This document shows, one piece after another, positions 35,944 through 45,709 of a DNA stretch of 64,000 bases. The translations under genes and the position numbers were made by a program. The first letter of the stretch is position 1. Each line of letters starts with the position of its first letter. Source of the DNA: Arthrobacter alpinus (GTDB lineage Bacteria > Actinomycetota > Actinomycetes > Actinomycetales > Micrococcaceae); NCBI RefSeq assembly GCF_001445575.1, contig NZ_CP013200.1, positions 868,001-932,000 of the forward strand. The letters are read 5' to 3'. A model generated the notes under the pieces. It saw only the letters and a program-made list of their open reading frames with translations, ran no database searches and had not been told where the DNA came from.

Positions 35944-38900
35944 TTACGCCCCGGACCGCTCCTCCGCGTATCTCGGCGCCATGGATTCCATCTGTTCCAT
36001 GACCAACTTGATCGCGGCTGGCTGCTTGTCCGGCGGGTATCCGTTCAGGACCAGGAGCCGTTTGATGGAGGAGCGCAGCTTAGCCCGGACGTCCTCACGC
36101 ACCGTCCAGTCCGTGCGAACATCGCGGCGCATGATCTGCACCAGCTGCCGTGCGATCTCGGCCAAAACGCCCTTGCCCATGACGTCAACGGCGGATTCGT
36201 TCTCCGAGACGGCGTCATAGTAGGCCAGCTCATCAGATCCCAGCGGCGGGTCAAAGGTCTTCCCGCGGTCTGCCTCGGCGGCCACTTCACGGGCCAGCTC
36301 CACCAATTCCGCAATGATCTCTGCCGAGGAAAGCTGCTGGTTGGTGTACTTGCGCATTAGCTCGGAGATTCGTTCCGAGAAGGCCCGGGCCCGAATGGCA
36401 TTGGTTCGGGTGGTCTTCGCCGACTCATCGGAGATCAGTTTCCGCAGCGCCTCAATGGCCAGCTGCGGGTTCCGGGCCTTCTGCGCCTTAGCAATGAACT
36501 CGGGTGTCAGATCACCCAGCGACGGTTTCGGCATGCCGGCGGCATCGTAAATATCTAGGACTTCACCGGTTGCCGTTGCCTCGGCGATCAGCTGTCCCAA
36601 CATGCGCTGGATTTCCTCCGGGATGGGCTCGCCGCGGGACTGCCGGTCATCGGCGTCCAGCTTGGCCATCCACACTCGAATTTCCTCATAGACGGTCACC
36701 TCGGGGCGCAACGGCTCCAACGAATCGGACCCCGAACACAGCGCCCACGCCCGCGCCAGCCGGGACGAATTCCTCCGGTAGCTACCCGCCAAAGTCTCTT
36801 GTCCGGAGCCGTCCGCGGAAGTGGAAGCGGAAGAAGAAGGCACGACGGCGTTGCCCGGCGTCAGTGGGTCCCGCAAGTAATTCACCGCTCCCCACGTGGC
36901 GTTGAGGAACGCTTTAGGCCCACCTTTCATGAGCGTGGCCTTCCAGTCATGCCCGGCGAGGATTTGGCGTAACTGTGCCACAAGTTCATGGACCATGCCG
37001 ATGGCCTCGTCAATGTTCTTACCGGCGGGCTTCTTGGCGCGGTCGGTATCCGAATACTCGGCCAGGGCGCTGGTGAGGTTGTCGGCCAGCGGAGCGTACG
37101 CCACCAGGAGCCCGTCCTGTTTGCCGCGGAAGGTGCGGTTGACGCGGGCCAGAGTCTGCATGAGGAGCGCGCCCTTGAGTGGCCGGTCCAGATACAGAGT
37201 GTGCAGCGGCGGGGCGTCGAACCCGGTGAGCATCATGTCCTTGACGATCACCAGTTCCAGCTCGTCATCCACATTCTTCAGACGTTCCTTGATCGACGCG
37301 TTCTCTGAATCACGGCGCACATGGTTGGAAACCGGAGGCACGTCAGAGGCTGTTCCGGAGTACACCACCTTGATCTTGCCGCCACCGAGATCATCCGAGT
37401 GCCAGTCCGGGCGCAGCTCCACGATGGCTGCGTACAGTTTCGCGCAGATCTCTCGCGTACCGCCCACAATCATGGCTTTGCCCGGGGCCTCGATAAACTT
37501 GGACATTTGACCGCGGCGGTTTTCCCAATGAGTCACCAAGTCCTGAGCCAGCGCGGCGATGCGTTCCGGTGCGCCATAGACAGCATTGACCACGGCTACG
37601 CTCGCCTCGATGCGGGCCCGCTCCGTTTCGTCAAGGCCGAGGGTAGCCTCGTCGGCGGAATCATCCAGGGTGTCCTCTGAAACGCCGTCGGCAAAGCCCA
37701 CCTTGATCAGCCGAGGTTCAAAGTACACCGGAACCGTGGCACCGTCGTCCACTGCACGGGACAGATCGTAGACATCGATGTACCCGCCAAATACCTCGCG
37801 GGTGTCCCGGTCCGCGAAGGAAATGGGGGTGCCGGTGAATGCGATCAGTGTGGCGTTGGGCAGGGCGTCGCGCAGGTGGCGAGCGTAGCCGTTCAGATCG
37901 TCGTAGTGGCTCCGGTGTGCCTCATCCACAATGACAATGATGTTTTTACGGTCGGATAGCAGGGGGTGATCGGACCCGGCGTCCTTTTCGCCTTTGCTAC
38001 GGCCAAACTTTTGCAGCGTGGTGAAGTAGATGCCGCCGGTGACGCGGTTGCTCAGCTCCTCACGCAGCTGGGAGCGGCGGCGGATCTGTTGCGGGGATTC
38101 GGGCAGAAGCAGACTCCGGGAGAATCCCTCAAAGAGCTGCCCATCGAGTTCATTCCGGTCCGTGATGACAACAACTGTGGGGTTGCGCAGCTCGGGGCGG
38201 CGCATGACCTGATTGGTGTAGAGCTCCATTTCCATGGACTTACCCGAACCCTGCGTGTGCCAGACGACGCCGGCCTTGCCGCGGGATTCGCCGTTGGAAC
38301 GGACGGCCTCGATGGTGCTGCCCACGGCTTTGGTGACCGCAAAGTACTGGTGAGGTTTGGCGATGCGTTTGGATAAGCCTTCCGCACCGGAGTCAAAAGC
38401 CGTGAACGAGTTGACCAGCTGCAGGAAGCGTTCCTGGTTGTAGAGGCCAAAAAGGGTGGTATCGAGCGCGCTGATGCGGTCGCCGTCGAGCATGGCACCT
38501 GGCGGGACGGGAACGCCGTCGTCATCCACATTCCAGGGGGAGAAGTGGTTCAGGGGAGTGAAGGCAGTGCCGAACTTGGCGATGATCCCGTCGGAAATGA
38601 GGTTCAGGAGATTGAAGCGGAACGCCATGGGGAATTCGCGCAGGTACGTTTGCAGCTGGGCATGAGCGGCGGCAACATCGGCAGATTCGCTGCCGGCTTT
38701 CTTTAGCTCGATGGCGCTGACCGGCATGCCGTTGAGGTACAGGACCATGTCGAATCGGCGGGAGTGCTCGCGGCTGGTGAGCGTGACCTGGTTGACGGCC
38801 AGCCAATCGTTGTCATCCGTGGCGCTGCTGATGAGGCGGATGGTGGGGTTCTTTTCGCTGCCATCGGTATCGATGTAGCTGAGCCGGTACCCCTCTACCA

Positions 38901-39183
38901 GGTACTTGTGGATCCGGTGATTCTCCGTGAGCGCGTCATTGGATTTGGGGGTGGCAATCTCGGCGACGGCTTGGCGCAGGTAGTGCTCCGGCACGGTGGG
39001 GTTGAACTTTTGCAAGGCCAGAAGCAGACGACGCCGGATCAACAGTTCGCTCCACGACTCACGTTCGCCGGTGCCCGGGGCGATCCTATCTCCGGGGGTT
39101 GGCTTCCAGCCCAGCTCGCCCAGCTGATCGAGGGCTAAACCCTCCCAAGCGGCTTCAGAAAAACCGGTGGTTGCCAATGTCAT
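35944..39183 (-). CDS. hsdR: Type I restriction enzyme, R subunit
   Basis: 1079 residues from the ATG at 39183, chosen for GGGGAGAG just upstream over an ATG 36 bases earlier. It cleaves unmethylated DNA after ATP-driven translocation, with HsdM and HsdS. The N-terminal PD-(D/E)xK nuclease has RFDMVLYLNG and AIELKK (about 145-161). The helicase follows with Walker A HTQGSGKSMEM (about 310), DEAH box VIVDEAHRSHYDD, motif III AFTGTPI, and motif VI LARVNRTFRG. The C-terminal helical domain contacts HsdM. No frameshift seen. It lies over 11 kb from hsdS, beyond an insertion, and so may depend on its own promoter together with the YhcG-type gene. Confidence 0.95.
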   Translation of the reverse strand: MTLATTGFSEAAWEGLALDQLGELGWKPTPGDRIAPGTGERESWSELLIRRRLLLALQKFNPTVPEHYLRQAVAEIATPKSNDALTENHRIHKYLVEGYRLSYIDTDGSEKNPTIRLISSATDDNDWLAVNQVTLTSREHSRRFDMVLYLNGMPVSAIELKKAGSESADVAAAHAQLQTYLREFPMAFRFNLLNLISDGIIAKFGTAFTPLNHFSPWNVDDDGVPVPPGAMLDGDRISALDTTLFGLYNQERFLQLVNSFTAFDSGAEGLSKRIAKPHQYFAVTKAVGSTIEAVRSNGESRGKAGVVWHTQGSGKSMEMELYTNQVMRRPELRNPTVVVITDRNELDGQLFEGFSRSLLLPESPQQIRRRSQLREELSNRVTGGIYFTTLQKFGRSKGEKDAGSDHPLLSDRKNIIVIVDEAHRSHYDDLNGYARHLRDALPNATLIAFTGTPISFADRDTREVFGGYIDVYDLSRAVDDGATVPVYFEPRLIKVGFADGVSEDTLDDSADEATLGLDETERARIEASVAVVNAVYGAPERIAALAQDLVTHWENRRGQMSKFIEAPGKAMIVGGTREICAKLYAAIVELRPDWHSDDLGGGKIKVVYSGTASDVPPVSNHVRRDSENASIKERLKNVDDELELVIVKDMMLTGFDAPPLHTLYLDRPLKGALLMQTLARVNRTFRGKQDGLLVAYAPLADNLTSALAEYSDTDRAKKPAGKNIDEAIGMVHELVAQLRQILAGHDWKATLMKGGPKAFLNATWGAVNYLRDPLTPGNAVVPSSSASTSADGSGQETLAGSYRRNSSRLARAWALCSGSDSLEPLRPEVTVYEEIRVWMAKLDADDRQSRGEPIPEEIQRMLGQLIAEATATGEVLDIYDAAGMPKPSLGDLTPEFIAKAQKARNPQLAIEALRKLISDESAKTTRTNAIRARAFSERISELMRKYTNQQLSSAEIIAELVELAREVAAEADRGKTFDPPLGSDELAYYDAVSENESAVDVMGKGVLAEIARQLVQIMRRDVRTDWTVREDVRAKLRSSIKRLLVLNGYPPDKQPAAIKLVMEQMESMAPRYAEERSGA

Positions 39184-39273
39184 GGTGCTCTCCCCAAACG
39201 ATGATCTTCGATTAGTCATGACGCTATCAGCCGTGGTTCGCGTTGCCGCAGTTGTGACCGCTATATGGGGTTA

Positions 39274-40350
39274 TCAGCGTTCGCCCAGCTCCGCTTCCAG
39301 CAGTTCAATGCTCGGCAAACTGGATTTGAACTCCTCCGGCAGGGAGTCCATGATCTGTGTCTTCCACTCGGCCACCCCGATCGGAGCGCTATACCCTCGT
39401 AAGGCGTACTCGGCCACCACATTATTTTTGGTCTTACAGAGCAACAGGCCAATGGTTGGTTTGTCGTCCTCATGAGCCATGAGGTCATCCACCGCGGACA
39501 TGTACATACCGAGCTGACCAAGGTACCCGGGGTCGAACTTGCTGTTCTTGAGCTCAACAACCACAAAGCTGCGCAGGCGGAAGTTGTAAAAGAGGAGATC
39601 GGCCAAGAACTCGTCGCCGCCCACTACAAACCGAACCTGCCGTCCCACGAATGCAAAGCCCTGACCGAGCTCAAGCAGGAACTTCTCGACGTGCTCAACA
39701 AGCTGCGTTTCCAATTCGTTTTCAGTGTGCCGATCCGTCATGGACACGAAGTCAAAGATGTACGGGTCCTTCATGGTCTGCTGCAAATGGTCCGAATCAG
39801 CGGCAGGAAGAACGGCCTTGAAGTTGCTGATGGCCTGGCCCGAGCGTTCGTGCAGGCGTGTCTCTATTTGGTGGACAAGCACGTTGCGGGACCAGCCGTG
39901 TTCGACGGCGGCGGCTGCGTACCAGAGGCGGGTTTGGGCGTCGTCCAGCTTCTCAAGAAGCATGACATTGTGGCCCCAAGCCAATGTTGCAACAGGCTGT
40001 TGCAACATTGTTGCATCGGGCCATGCCTCCGCAAAGGCTTTCATATATCGGAGGTTCCGGGGAGAAAATCCTTGGGCGTCGGGAAAGCGTTCTTTGAGGT
40101 CTGTCGACAGGCGCAGGACAACTTTGGCGCCCCAGCCCTCTGAAGTTTCTCGCGTCAGTAGTTCCTTCCCAACCGCCCAGTACGTGGCAACGAGTTCCCG
40201 GTTGACCGCCGCGACGGCCCGGACCCGCCCGGTGGAAACTTTGTCCGCCACGGACGCCAACATCTCGGGGTACCACTTCGGCATCCCGCTGCGCGCTGGG
40301 GTGGGTGGAAAGGCAGGTGCGTCTTCATTTGGATCACTGAACGTGGACAT
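39274..40350 (-). CDS. YhcG/DUF1016-type PD-(D/E)xK nuclease
   Basis: 358 residues from the ATG at 40350 (GAAAGAGG upstream). The N-terminal DUF1016 helical domain contains AAVNRELVATYWAVGKELL and FSPRNLRYMKAFAEAWP. The C-terminal nuclease has GDEFLADLLFYN and FVVVELKNSKFDPGYLGQLGMY, the Asp ... Glu-x-Lys core. Such proteins are often encoded inside type I restriction loci and may assist or modulate restriction. It is immediately upstream of hsdR on the same strand. Confidence 0.92.
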   Translation of the reverse strand: MSTFSDPNEDAPAFPPTPARSGMPKWYPEMLASVADKVSTGRVRAVAAVNRELVATYWAVGKELLTRETSEGWGAKVVLRLSTDLKERFPDAQGFSPRNLRYMKAFAEAWPDATMLQQPVATLAWGHNVMLLEKLDDAQTRLWYAAAAVEHGWSRNVLVHQIETRLHERSGQAISNFKAVLPAADSDHLQQTMKDPYIFDFVSMTDRHTENELETQLVEHVEKFLLELGQGFAFVGRQVRFVVGGDEFLADLLFYNFRLRSFVVVELKNSKFDPGYLGQLGMYMSAVDDLMAHEDDKPTIGLLLCKTKNNVVAEYALRGYSAPIGVAEWKTQIMDSLPEEFKSSLPSIELLEAELGER

Positions 40351-40424
40351 GAGCAAACCTCTTTCGAATCTTGCAACGTTCCTATGACTCAGAAGCTACA
40401 CGCAGGGTCTGACATCATTGTGGG

Positions 40425-41501
40425 ATGGCCAAGAACAACAAGGGCAGCAAGGCCCGCGCATCGACCACATCCGTCAGCGAACGGCGGGCGGTTCTTGCCG
40501 TGGAGGCGGTGGCCCCGGCATTCGCTGCATGGTGCAACAACATGCCTGGGCTGCCGGAGGGTGCACTAGAGGACTTGATCGATGCTGTGGGGGTGCTGGC
40601 ATCTGCCTACTTCAAGCTGGTGCCGGCGTCCGATGTCACCAGCTTTGAGCCGCTTGGCTTTGGCCAGGCCATGACCGCAGTTGGCTCCGCCGAGGCTGAA
40701 GAGGACACCGAATTCATCTTTGTCGCCATCCGCACCTACCTGCAGTTTCTCGAAGAAACCAAGGGATGGACTGGCAGCCAGGAAGACTTGGGTCAGGTGT
40801 TCGCGCTGTTTTACGACGACGACGGCGGCGACGACGCCGCCGAGCCCGGCGAGCTGGAACTGCCGCAGCGCCCGAGCGCGGACGAGGAACTTGCCGCGCT
40901 CTCCGGAACCCAACTGGCCGCACATCTGAGCTCTTTGCTGCAATGGATTGGAGAGAGCAAGCCGGTTACATCCACCGGCGCGTTAAAGCTGGCGGAGATT
41001 GAAGGCGCCGCGGCGGCCGTTGGTCTGGTGGCCAAGGGAGCCGCGCGCAACGCCAAACGCCAGCACATACCAGGTTTCAACACGGAGAGCCTGGAACCTA
41101 GTGCGCCCCTAATCGTCAAGACCATGCATGAGCTGCCCCTGCTGTCCAAGATCTGGGCGGCGCTGGAGGGCGGTGGTTTTATCGACATTGGATCCACCAA
41201 GGTGTGGCCCACCCCGAACGCCGAGGCAATCCTGAACCACGGGCACCCGGCGCACCTGGCGGCATTGCGCGGATTGATGGCTAACTTCCTGTCCGTGAGT
41301 GTCATGGGGGAGCAGGAGTGGGCGCCGTGGGTTGCACCAGCCGCGGAGGCCCAGGCCGGGTTGCTGTACGCCGCGGCGTTGGCCGGGTCCACCATTCCGG
41401 TGTCCCTGCTGGAGAACCCGGACACGCTGGAGAATCTGGGAATGGACGAATTTGCTGGCCGACTCTTGCGCCGGCGCATGGCGGAGCTGGAAGAGTTGTG
41501 A
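40425..41501 (+). CDS. Hypothetical protein paired with pRiA4b ORF-3 gene
   Basis: 358 residues, soluble, mostly helical, with an acidic stretch (DDDGGDDAAEPGELE) near residue 130. I recognise no catalytic motif. Its stop TGA is immediately followed by the GTG of the pRiA4b ORF-3 gene, so the two are translated together and probably act together. Larger pRiA4b ORF-3 proteins elsewhere carry an extra domain that this protein may represent as a separate chain. It runs opposite to the flanking restriction genes. Confidence 0.75.
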   Translation: MAKNNKGSKARASTTSVSERRAVLAVEAVAPAFAAWCNNMPGLPEGALEDLIDAVGVLASAYFKLVPASDVTSFEPLGFGQAMTAVGSAEAEEDTEFIFVAIRTYLQFLEETKGWTGSQEDLGQVFALFYDDDGGDDAAEPGELELPQRPSADEELAALSGTQLAAHLSSLLQWIGESKPVTSTGALKLAEIEGAAAAVGLVAKGAARNAKRQHIPGFNTESLEPSAPLIVKTMHELPLLSKIWAALEGGGFIDIGSTKVWPTPNAEAILNHGHPAHLAALRGLMANFLSVSVMGEQEWAPWVAPAAEAQAGLLYAAALAGSTIPVSLLENPDTLENLGMDEFAGRLLRRRMAELEEL

Positions 41502-42230
41502 GTGGTCACCATGGATGGCGCCGTGCGGGTGCAGCCAGCTCTGGTACCTATGGTTTTGCTGGCGCTGGCGCTGGGTCGGCACGTCGGAGACGGTGGTGGC
41601 GCGGGCCCACGGCTTCCGGGTTCCGTAAATGCGGGCCCGGGCCTGGAGCCCACCCATCCTGTGCCGCTTTTGCAGCTGAAGGTGGCCATTGAGGACATGA
41701 AGCCGCCGGTATGGCGCCGGCTGGTGCTGCGTTCGGATCTAACTCTGGCGCAACTGCACACCATTATTCAGGCGAGCTTTGAATGGGTGGACTACCACCT
41801 GCACGAGTTCAATGTGGGTGGATATAACGGAATTACCTACGGCCCCGTTGGTCCTGAGTATGACTTTGGCGATCCCATGCCTGAAGATGAGTCCGCCGTG
41901 ACCGTCGGCCAATTGCTGACGGCGGAGAGTGGCCACATCAACTACACCTACGAATTTGGCGACAACTGGCGCCACCGGATCACCCTGGAGAAGGTCATGC
42001 CGTTCGCCCCGGGCCCGGCCGTGCGCTGCACCGGGGGCCGGGGGATGGGCCCGGCCGAGGACTGCGGAGGCCCTTGGGGCTGGGAAAACGTTGTGACGGC
42101 TGTCAACGATCCCGCCCACGAGGAGCACGCCGAATACCGGCAATGGCTGGGACTGGGCTCTGGGGAAACCCTGGACCCGAAGGAGTTTCACCGCGAGGCC
42201 CTCGATGAGGAGCTCGCCGAGCTGTTCTAA
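41502..42230 (+). CDS. Plasmid pRiA4b ORF-3 family protein
   Basis: 242 residues. From about residue 55 the family domain is clear: LKVAIEDMKPPVWRRLVL, LAQLHTIIQASFEWVDYHLHEF, YTYEFGDNWRHRITLE, and CTGGRGMGPAEDCGGPWG. The N-terminal 50 residues are Gly/Pro-rich. The function of the family is not established; genes of this type are common on plasmids and in variable regions. Coupled to the gene at 40425. Confidence 0.9.
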   Translation: MVTMDGAVRVQPALVPMVLLALALGRHVGDGGGAGPRLPGSVNAGPGLEPTHPVPLLQLKVAIEDMKPPVWRRLVLRSDLTLAQLHTIIQASFEWVDYHLHEFNVGGYNGITYGPVGPEYDFGDPMPEDESAVTVGQLLTAESGHINYTYEFGDNWRHRITLEKVMPFAPGPAVRCTGGRGMGPAEDCGGPWGWENVVTAVNDPAHEEHAEYRQWLGLGSGETLDPKEFHREALDEELAELF

Positions 42231-42245
42231 GAGGCTGCCGGGACC

Positions 42246-42278
42246 GTCCGGCGTCGTATTTCAGGTACGACGCCGGAC
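42246..42278 (+). terminator. Hairpin after pRiA4b ORF-3 gene
   Basis: GTCCGGCGTCGTA and TACGACGCCGGAC, perfect 13-bp arms with a seven-base loop, 16 bases after the stop; no T tract. Confidence 0.65.
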
Positions 42279-42381
42279 AGTCGGCTCCCAGCCGAAAAGT
42301 TGCCTCGGGTGGGGCTACTTGGAGCGCTGCAATTGTGGGATGAACCGTGCCGCGCGCTTTTCCACGGCTTTGGGACAAGTG

Positions 42382-44271
42382 TTAGGCCTTAGCGTGATCG
42401 CCGGGTTCCATGCCGTTTTCGCTCATATATTTCAGGGCCCGCGCCGCGATGGCGCGTTTCTTGGCCAAAGCCTCGACTGTGGGTGCCTTCTTGTCAGATA
42501 TCTCGTCGAGTCGCTCATGTTGTCGGCTGACCTTGGCCTCGATTTCGGTAAGGAACTGCCACACGCCGGGATCGCTGTCGATCGACTGCGTCGTCCGGAC
42601 AAGCATTGCGGCCAGTTGAAGTGCGACAATTTCTTCGAATTGTTCGACGCTGGTTTCCTCTCCGGCGAGACTGTTCGCTAATGACCCACCTCCGGAACCA
42701 ACCAAGAGCCCACCACCTCCAATCAAAGTGCCTGCCGTGATTAGTCCGCCAATCATGCCGCCCGGACCAAAGCTAGCCAAGGCGCCGGTCACAGCGGCCG
42801 CGCCCACAAGCCCGGGGGCTGCAATTGCTAACACGATTCCTCCTGCGCCGAAGGCCAATGCCGCAGTGCCGGCCACGATTGCTCCGACTTTGATCCACTT
42901 CCCATTTTGGCGATCGCGCAGGATGTCTTGAGCCTGTTTTCTAGCCTCCAGGACATCCGAACCTAGTTGTCGTTTCAGTCCCATTTCCGAGGCGAGTTCT
43001 TCCATTGAACGTCGTTCCGCGTCCTTTGAAATGGATATCTCGAATGGCGCAATGACGTTCGTTGAGGCAACGGCCGTCAGATGAGCAATCGCTTCCTCCT
43101 TTGAGAATGCGGAGGCCCTGAGACTCGGCTCAGGCAGCGGAGACGAAGGGTCGGAGGAATCGAAATCAAGCCGGGCAATTTGTGAAGGTATAGGTCGCTC
43201 GCGAAGTTTGTTGTGCACCCGCAAGTCTGAGATTGTCTGTTCCTGCACAGCCCGGAGCGCGGGAAGGTAGCGGAGGCGAAGCTCACGGTCCAACTCATTC
43301 TTAACCAGGTGGCCGTAGCGTAGACCCAGTATTGCTCTGCTCTCCGTGTCATCAAGTGGAATGTCTGCAATCTCGTCGTCGGAGATGCGCTCCCGTTTGC
43401 TATCCCCGAAGACTGCATGTCCAATGGTCGCCGCCACCGTGCTGTGGTCCAGATACGCGATCGCAGAATGTGCTGCCGCCATGTCAATATCAAAATGGGT
43501 GTTGATCGTATGGTCCAATAGCCAAGGAAATACGGACGATAGCCCGCGCCTGATCGCCACCGGATCCCACGCATTTCTGAAGTTCACCCACCATCCCAAG
43601 TTGATCGGGGGATCGGACAGGGAATCACCCAGATCTTCGAGCTTGAAACGCTCATTGGCAAGTGGACTGCCGATGGTGATCAGTGCTTCAACTTCAACAT
43701 CCACGGGTAGTCTGAGCAGCAGATCGGCTGCGATTACGGAGCCCAGACTGTGAGCCACAATCACAATCTTGCCGGACTCTGGAACTTTGGCTAGGACTCG
43801 GGTTAGCACTTGGGCGCGTATTTGTTCATTGTTCAGGTAGTTGGCCGCTTGCTTGAATAGCGGAGCCGTCACTGCCGCATCGACTGCTGCTCTGTGCAAA
43901 AACTGGGCTTTGTTATTCACTGCGACATTTATGACGTGTTCCTCGTCCTGCCTGCCAATTCGACGCTCGACGGCGGAGAGCCGACGCTCGAAATTCCTGC
44001 GATTAAGCTTGGCCGCTTCGCGGGTCGGAGTCTTGAATGTCCTGATGGGCAATATCTGGGGTTCATCGACCCCCATGAGCGCATTCGAATATGTGGGAGC
44101 AAGAATGGGAATGCCGTCGAGGTTAGGGTATCCAGTGCGCTGCAGAGACTGCTCGATGGCGGACTTCCATTTGCCGCTCGGGTCTCCATCGCCCACGCCG
44201 TGGAGGAAGAGCAGCACTGGATTATCTGACAAAGGGAACCCCAATCTTTGTTGAAAACAGGCGTCCAACAT
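42382..44271 (-). CDS. Alpha/beta hydrolase fused to glycine-rich membrane segment
   Basis: About 629 residues from the ATG at 44271; an upstream in-frame start at 44385 is possible, and no good ribosome-binding site marks either. The first 230 residues form a lipase-like alpha/beta hydrolase: VLLFLHGVGDGDP (oxyanion), IVIVAHSLGSVIAADLLLRL (nucleophile Ser elbow, A-H-S-L-G), and GSPLANERF. The catalytic Asp and His lie later, unassigned. A helical middle follows. At about 485-555 there is a strongly hydrophobic Ala/Gly-rich double segment (AGTAALAFGAGGIVLAIAAP ... LITAGTLIGGGGLLVGSGGG), then a charged helical tail. The design, a hydrolase plus membrane hairpin within a restriction island, suggests a membrane-targeting effector, but that is inference. 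GC content looks lower than in the flanking core genes. Confidence 0.7.
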   Translation of the reverse strand: MLDACFQQRLGFPLSDNPVLLFLHGVGDGDPSGKWKSAIEQSLQRTGYPNLDGIPILAPTYSNALMGVDEPQILPIRTFKTPTREAAKLNRRNFERRLSAVERRIGRQDEEHVINVAVNNKAQFLHRAAVDAAVTAPLFKQAANYLNNEQIRAQVLTRVLAKVPESGKIVIVAHSLGSVIAADLLLRLPVDVEVEALITIGSPLANERFKLEDLGDSLSDPPINLGWWVNFRNAWDPVAIRRGLSSVFPWLLDHTINTHFDIDMAAAHSAIAYLDHSTVAATIGHAVFGDSKRERISDDEIADIPLDDTESRAILGLRYGHLVKNELDRELRLRYLPALRAVQEQTISDLRVHNKLRERPIPSQIARLDFDSSDPSSPLPEPSLRASAFSKEEAIAHLTAVASTNVIAPFEISISKDAERRSMEELASEMGLKRQLGSDVLEARKQAQDILRDRQNGKWIKVGAIVAGTAALAFGAGGIVLAIAAPGLVGAAAVTGALASFGPGGMIGGLITAGTLIGGGGLLVGSGGGSLANSLAGEETSVEQFEEIVALQLAAMLVRTTQSIDSDPGVWQFLTEIEAKVSRQHERLDEISDKKAPTVEALAKKRAIAARALKYMSENGMEPGDHAKA

Positions 44272-44525
44272 TGGATGCCAAGGTATTGCATAGCTGAGCT
44301 TACTCGCACAAATTTGGGCCTCATGACAGCTGCTGGATTGTGTCGTGGCAGGGTTGATACTTGCTCGTGGCGACGACTCGACCACAGGGTGTTGCGGGCG
44401 TGCGCAAGGGTGGCGCTGACGCTAGAGCGCCGAGGCCGTTCGTGCCCCGAGCCGTATGCGGGGCGCAAAAAGGACATCCTGAGGTGTATTACTGATGTGA
44501 GACAGTTCCTGAAAGGATTGTTCCC

Positions 44526-44816
44526 ATGTCTTCTCGACCGACTTATTCTGATGAGTTCAAAGCTGATGCCGTTGCCTTGGCTGAATCCTCTGGCCGCCCG
44601 ATAGCTCTTGTAGCGGCTGAGCTCGGCATCTCCCTGACCGCGCTCAAACGCTGGATCAAGCTCTCCCATGAACGCCAAGAAGCCGGCGGCCGGAAACCTG
44701 ATTTACCCGTGGATACCGCTAAATACAAGGCCATGGAAGTGCGGCTACGTGAGCTTGAACGGGAGAATGACTTCCTAAAAAAAGTTTCAGCGTTCTTCGC
44801 CAAAGAACAACGGTAG
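44526..44816 (+). CDS. IS3-family transposase OrfA
   Basis: 96 residues: an N-terminal helix-turn-helix (YSDEFKADAVALAESSGRPI, then ELGISLTALKRWI) and a C-terminal leucine-zipper-like helix (RLRELERENDFLKKV). It binds the IS ends. A run of seven A (44777-44783) in the last quarter fits a programmed -1 slip into the orfB frame, which would make the OrfAB transposase. Confidence 0.92.
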   Translation: MSSRPTYSDEFKADAVALAESSGRPIALVAAELGISLTALKRWIKLSHERQEAGGRKPDLPVDTAKYKAMEVRLRELERENDFLKKVSAFFAKEQR

Positions 44817-44872
44817 ATGACCTCTATCGTTTTGTTCAGCAGCAGGAGAACGCTGGAGAAAAAGTAGCCTGG

Positions 44873-45709
44873 ATGTGCCGACAACTAGGCGTCCCACGGT
44901 CCTCGTATTACCGCTGGAAAGAAGCAACAGATACGCCCACAACCATTCGCCACCGGGAGCTGACCGATCAGGTGAAGACTGTCTTTGAATCCTCCGACGG
45001 GATCTTTGGCCACCGCATGGTCCACGCAAAACTCAACACAGCCGGTGTTGATATCTCCGTAGGAACGGTCGCCTCGATCATGGCAGAGAATAGCTGGGCA
45101 GCCAGACGAATGCGGGCTTTCAAACGCACCACCATCCCCTCAGACCCGGAGAAAGTCTTCAAGGACTTGATCGGCCGAGACTTCACCGCTGCAACCCCAG
45201 GCACCCGCCTAGTCGGCGACATCACCTACCTGCGGACTGGTGAGGGATGGCTGTACAAGGCCACCGTCATCGACCTATGCACCCGCATGATCGTTGGCTG
45301 GGCCATGGCAGATCACATGCGCGCCTCCCTGTGTGTCAGCGCGCTGACGATGGCCAGAGACCGCGGCTATCTACAACGTGGTGGAATTTTTCACAGCGAC
45401 CATGGCGTGCAATACACCTCCCGTGAACTTGGATCCTGGTGCACTGGCAACAGCATCCGCCAGTCCATGGGAGCCAAGGGCGTGTGTTGGGATAATGCCG
45501 TGGCTGAGTCAGTCTTCTCGTCCCTGAAGAACGAGTTCTACCACCACTACAGCTTTGACACCCGCCAAGAAGCCAGACGGGCCGCCATGCGCTACATCGA
45601 GGTCTTCTACAACCGGTGGAGACCACACACCCACAACGACGGCCTACCGCCGGCAACAGCCATGGCCAACTTCACCACCCAAAACCAGCAACAACTCCTC
45701 GCTGCCTAA
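44873..45709 (+). CDS. IS3-family transposase OrfB (DDE integrase)
   Basis: 278 residues from the first ATG, but the frame is open back through the A7 slip site, so the functional product is probably the OrfAB fusion. HTH_21 region SSYYRWKEAT; rve catalytic core with Asp in LVGDITYL, Asp in FHSDHGVQYTS and Glu in NAVAESVFSSLKNE. All three catalytic residues are present. Confidence 0.92.
   Translation: MCRQLGVPRSSYYRWKEATDTPTTIRHRELTDQVKTVFESSDGIFGHRMVHAKLNTAGVDISVGTVASIMAENSWAARRMRAFKRTTIPSDPEKVFKDLIGRDFTAATPGTRLVGDITYLRTGEGWLYKATVIDLCTRMIVGWAMADHMRASLCVSALTMARDRGYLQRGGIFHSDHGVQYTSRELGSWCTGNSIRQSMGAKGVCWDNAVAESVFSSLKNEFYHHYSFDTRQEARRAAMRYIEVFYNRWRPHTHNDGLPPATAMANFTTQNQQQLLAA

Noticed and set aside
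39985..40007. Two adjacent TGTTGCAACA palindromes
   Set aside because: They lie within the conserved coding sequence of the YhcG-type gene (LQQPVATLAWG), so the protein explains them.
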